32,969 nt of DNA from Rhodospirillaceae bacterium (GTDB lineage: Bacteria; Pseudomonadota; Alphaproteobacteria; Rhodospirillales; Magnetospirillaceae). The notes beneath the pieces were generated by a model that saw only the letters and a list, made by a program, of their open reading frames with translations, ran no database searches and had not been told where the DNA came from. Numbering within the stretch: position 1 is the first letter of the stretch; the number at the start of each line of letters is the position of its first letter. The stretch covers positions 1-32,969 of the forward strand of contig JAITNJ010000043.1 of assembly GCA_031290545.1 (NCBI GenBank), in the 5' to 3' direction. The translations under genes were made by a program, and so were the position numbers. This document shows positions 31,267 through 32,969 of this stretch, piece by piece.

Positions 31267-32679
31267 ATGTCATCAAATATTGTTACTAGATTTGCTCCAT
31301 CACCAACTGGTTTTTTGCATATTGGAAGTGCTCGTACCGCTTTGTTTAATTGGCTATTCGCACGTCATAATATAGGAGGAAAATTTTTACTTCGAATTGA
31401 AGATACTGATCGTAATCGTTCTACAAATGATGCCATAGATGCCATTTTTGATGGATTGCGTTGGTTAGAACTAGATTGGGATGATGAGCCGATCTTTCAA
31501 TTCTCAAACGCCAAACGTCATGTTGAAATAGCATATCAATTACTATCAAAAAATAAGGCTTATTGTTGTTACTGTTCTCCTGATGAATTAGAAGTTATGC
31601 GTACTAATCAAAGAGCTAGTGGCTTACCTGTGCGTTATGATGGTCGCTGTCGTAATAACAACAGATCGTCCAGTATAATAGCTCCTGTTATTCGTCTGAA
31701 AGCAGATCGCAATAATGAAGTAACAATTATTCAAGACAAAGTGCAGGGTGAAATCCGAATTTCTAACGAACAAATAGACGATATGGTTCTATTGAGATCT
31801 GACAGTACACCAACTTATATGCTTTCAGTTGTTGTTGATGATCATGACATGGGTATAACTCATGTCATCCGCGGTGACGATCATTTAACAAATACATTTC
31901 GTCAGATCCATATTTATCATGCTTGTGATTGGAATATTCCAGAATTCGCTCATATTCCATTAATTCACGGAGTTGATGGCAATAAACTATCAAAGCGTCA
32001 TGGCGCCATTGGAGTTACAGCTTATCGTGATATGGGATTTCTTTGTGAAGCTATGCGCAATTACATTCTTAGACTTGGCTGGAGTCATGGTAACGACGAA
32101 ATTATTTCGACAGAACAAGCTGTCACTTGGTTTGATCTTAATAATATTGGACAATCTCCTTCAAGATTTGACATGACCAAATTGATTAATCTTAATGGAC
32201 ACTATCTACGACAAGCCAATAATGAACGATTAGTTACATTAATTTCATCAAAACTTAGTGATTTAATTGGACAAAAAACATTAAACTATTCTCAGATTTC
32301 AGTTTTAAATAAAGCTATGACAGAACTAAAGAAACGCGCTAGAACACTGGTTGATCTAACAGAAAACGCTATTTTTTATTTACGACGGGTTATTCCAAAT
32401 GAACTAACGCTAAATCTATTAGACATCAATAGTAAAGAAATACTTAAAAAATTCGTTGAAATTATTATTGAAAAACAACAGCAACTTAATTGGCAACAAG
32501 ATGCTCTTGAGGAAAAAGCTAGACTTTTTTGTATTGAAAATGAAATAAAATTAGGACAAATTGCGCAACCACTACGAATTGTTTTAACTGGATCAACTGT
32601 CTCTCAGCCAATTTTTGAAGTTATGCAAATTCTAGGTCAAGATGAATGTTTAGCCCGCATTAAAGATGCACTATTATAA
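31267..32679 (+). CDS. gltX: Glutamyl-tRNA synthetase
   Basis: 470 aa; RFAPSPTGFLHIGSARTALFNWLFARH, LLRIEDTDRNRS, GNKLSKRHGAIGV. Confidence 0.97.
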   Translation: MSSNIVTRFAPSPTGFLHIGSARTALFNWLFARHNIGGKFLLRIEDTDRNRSTNDAIDAIFDGLRWLELDWDDEPIFQFSNAKRHVEIAYQLLSKNKAYCCYCSPDELEVMRTNQRASGLPVRYDGRCRNNNRSSSIIAPVIRLKADRNNEVTIIQDKVQGEIRISNEQIDDMVLLRSDSTPTYMLSVVVDDHDMGITHVIRGDDHLTNTFRQIHIYHACDWNIPEFAHIPLIHGVDGNKLSKRHGAIGVTAYRDMGFLCEAMRNYILRLGWSHGNDEIISTEQAVTWFDLNNIGQSPSRFDMTKLINLNGHYLRQANNERLVTLISSKLSDLIGQKTLNYSQISVLNKAMTELKKRARTLVDLTENAIFYLRRVIPNELTLNLLDINSKEILKKFVEIIIEKQQQLNWQQDALEEKARLFCIENEIKLGQIAQPLRIVLTGSTVSQPIFEVMQILGQDECLARIKDALL

Positions 32680-32702
32680 ATATATATAATAGTGCATCTT
32701 TA
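32661..32702. terminator. Candidate bidirectional intrinsic terminator overlapping gltX 3' end
   Basis: TAAAGATGCACTATTATA (32661-32678), 6-nt loop AATATA, perfect complement TATAATAGTGCATCTTTA (32685-32702); lies between convergent gltX and the minus-strand OMP gene. Confidence 0.75.
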
Positions 32703-32705
32703 TAT

Positions 32706-32969
32706 TTAATCTTCTTTTTTATTAAGTTCTCCAAAGCTATAAGACAGTCCAATCATAGCAGAAGAAGAAGAATAAGCTTTCTTATTAGAAGTAGTGTTTG
32801 TTGTTAATAATGATTTAGATAATAATCTATCGACATAAATATCTTTAAGTACTTTTTTAGCTGTAGCTAAATAGCGATAATCAATCATAGCTTTTATTTT
32901 AGGTGTTATCTGATAAGAAACACCTAAAATACCTTGATAAGCAAATGAGTTATTAGACTTATCTTCATT
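32706..32969 (-). CDS. Outer-membrane beta-barrel protein, C-terminal part (5' end outside window)
   Basis: Frame open to the window edge: NEDKSNNSFAYQGILGVSYQITPKIKAMIDYRYLATAKK...SAMIGLSYSFGELNKKED; alternating amphipathic strands typical of OmpA/opacity-antigen-like barrels. Confidence 0.75.
   Translation of the reverse strand, partial: NEDKSNNSFAYQGILGVSYQITPKIKAMIDYRYLATAKKVLKDIYVDRLLSKSLLTTNTTSNKKAYSSSSAMIGLSYSFGELNKKED

Overview
This 33-kb window is AT-rich and gene-dense. It reads as a housekeeping segment of an alphaproteobacterial chromosome; gene content, tandem cysteine desulfurases and dnaA-dnaN-recF-gyrB linkage suggest a Rhodospirillales-like lineage. Pseudogene decay and long AT-rich spacers suggest a reduced, host-associated genome (inference; no taxon can be proven without a search). 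Features in order: 3' part of rlmN (cut by the left edge); a decayed beta-class DNA methyltransferase with several frameshifts and an in-frame stop; argG; folD-DUF167-yggT (minus); tRNA-Ala(CGC); lpxD; tRNA-Met(CAT) (minus); mnmA and an isc cluster (cysteine desulfurase-iscS-iscU-iscA-hscB-hscA, minus); tyrS; a large AsmA/YhdP-like protein; glnE; a small putative exported protein; dnaA-dnaN-recF-gyrB (minus); tRNA-Arg(TCT); lexA; gltX; and the C-terminal end of an outer-membrane beta-barrel protein (cut by the right edge). I saw no CRISPR array, rRNA, transposon, prophage or biosynthetic cluster. I found no convincing undescribed system. The best second-look items are the eroding methyltransferase between rlmN and argG, an 18-bp perfect palindrome overlapping the end of gltX, a 13-bp perfect palindrome in the dnaA/tRNA-Arg spacer, nested inverted repeats upstream of argG, anticodon-stem mismatches in two of three tRNAs, and the apparent absence of iscR and fdx from the isc cluster.
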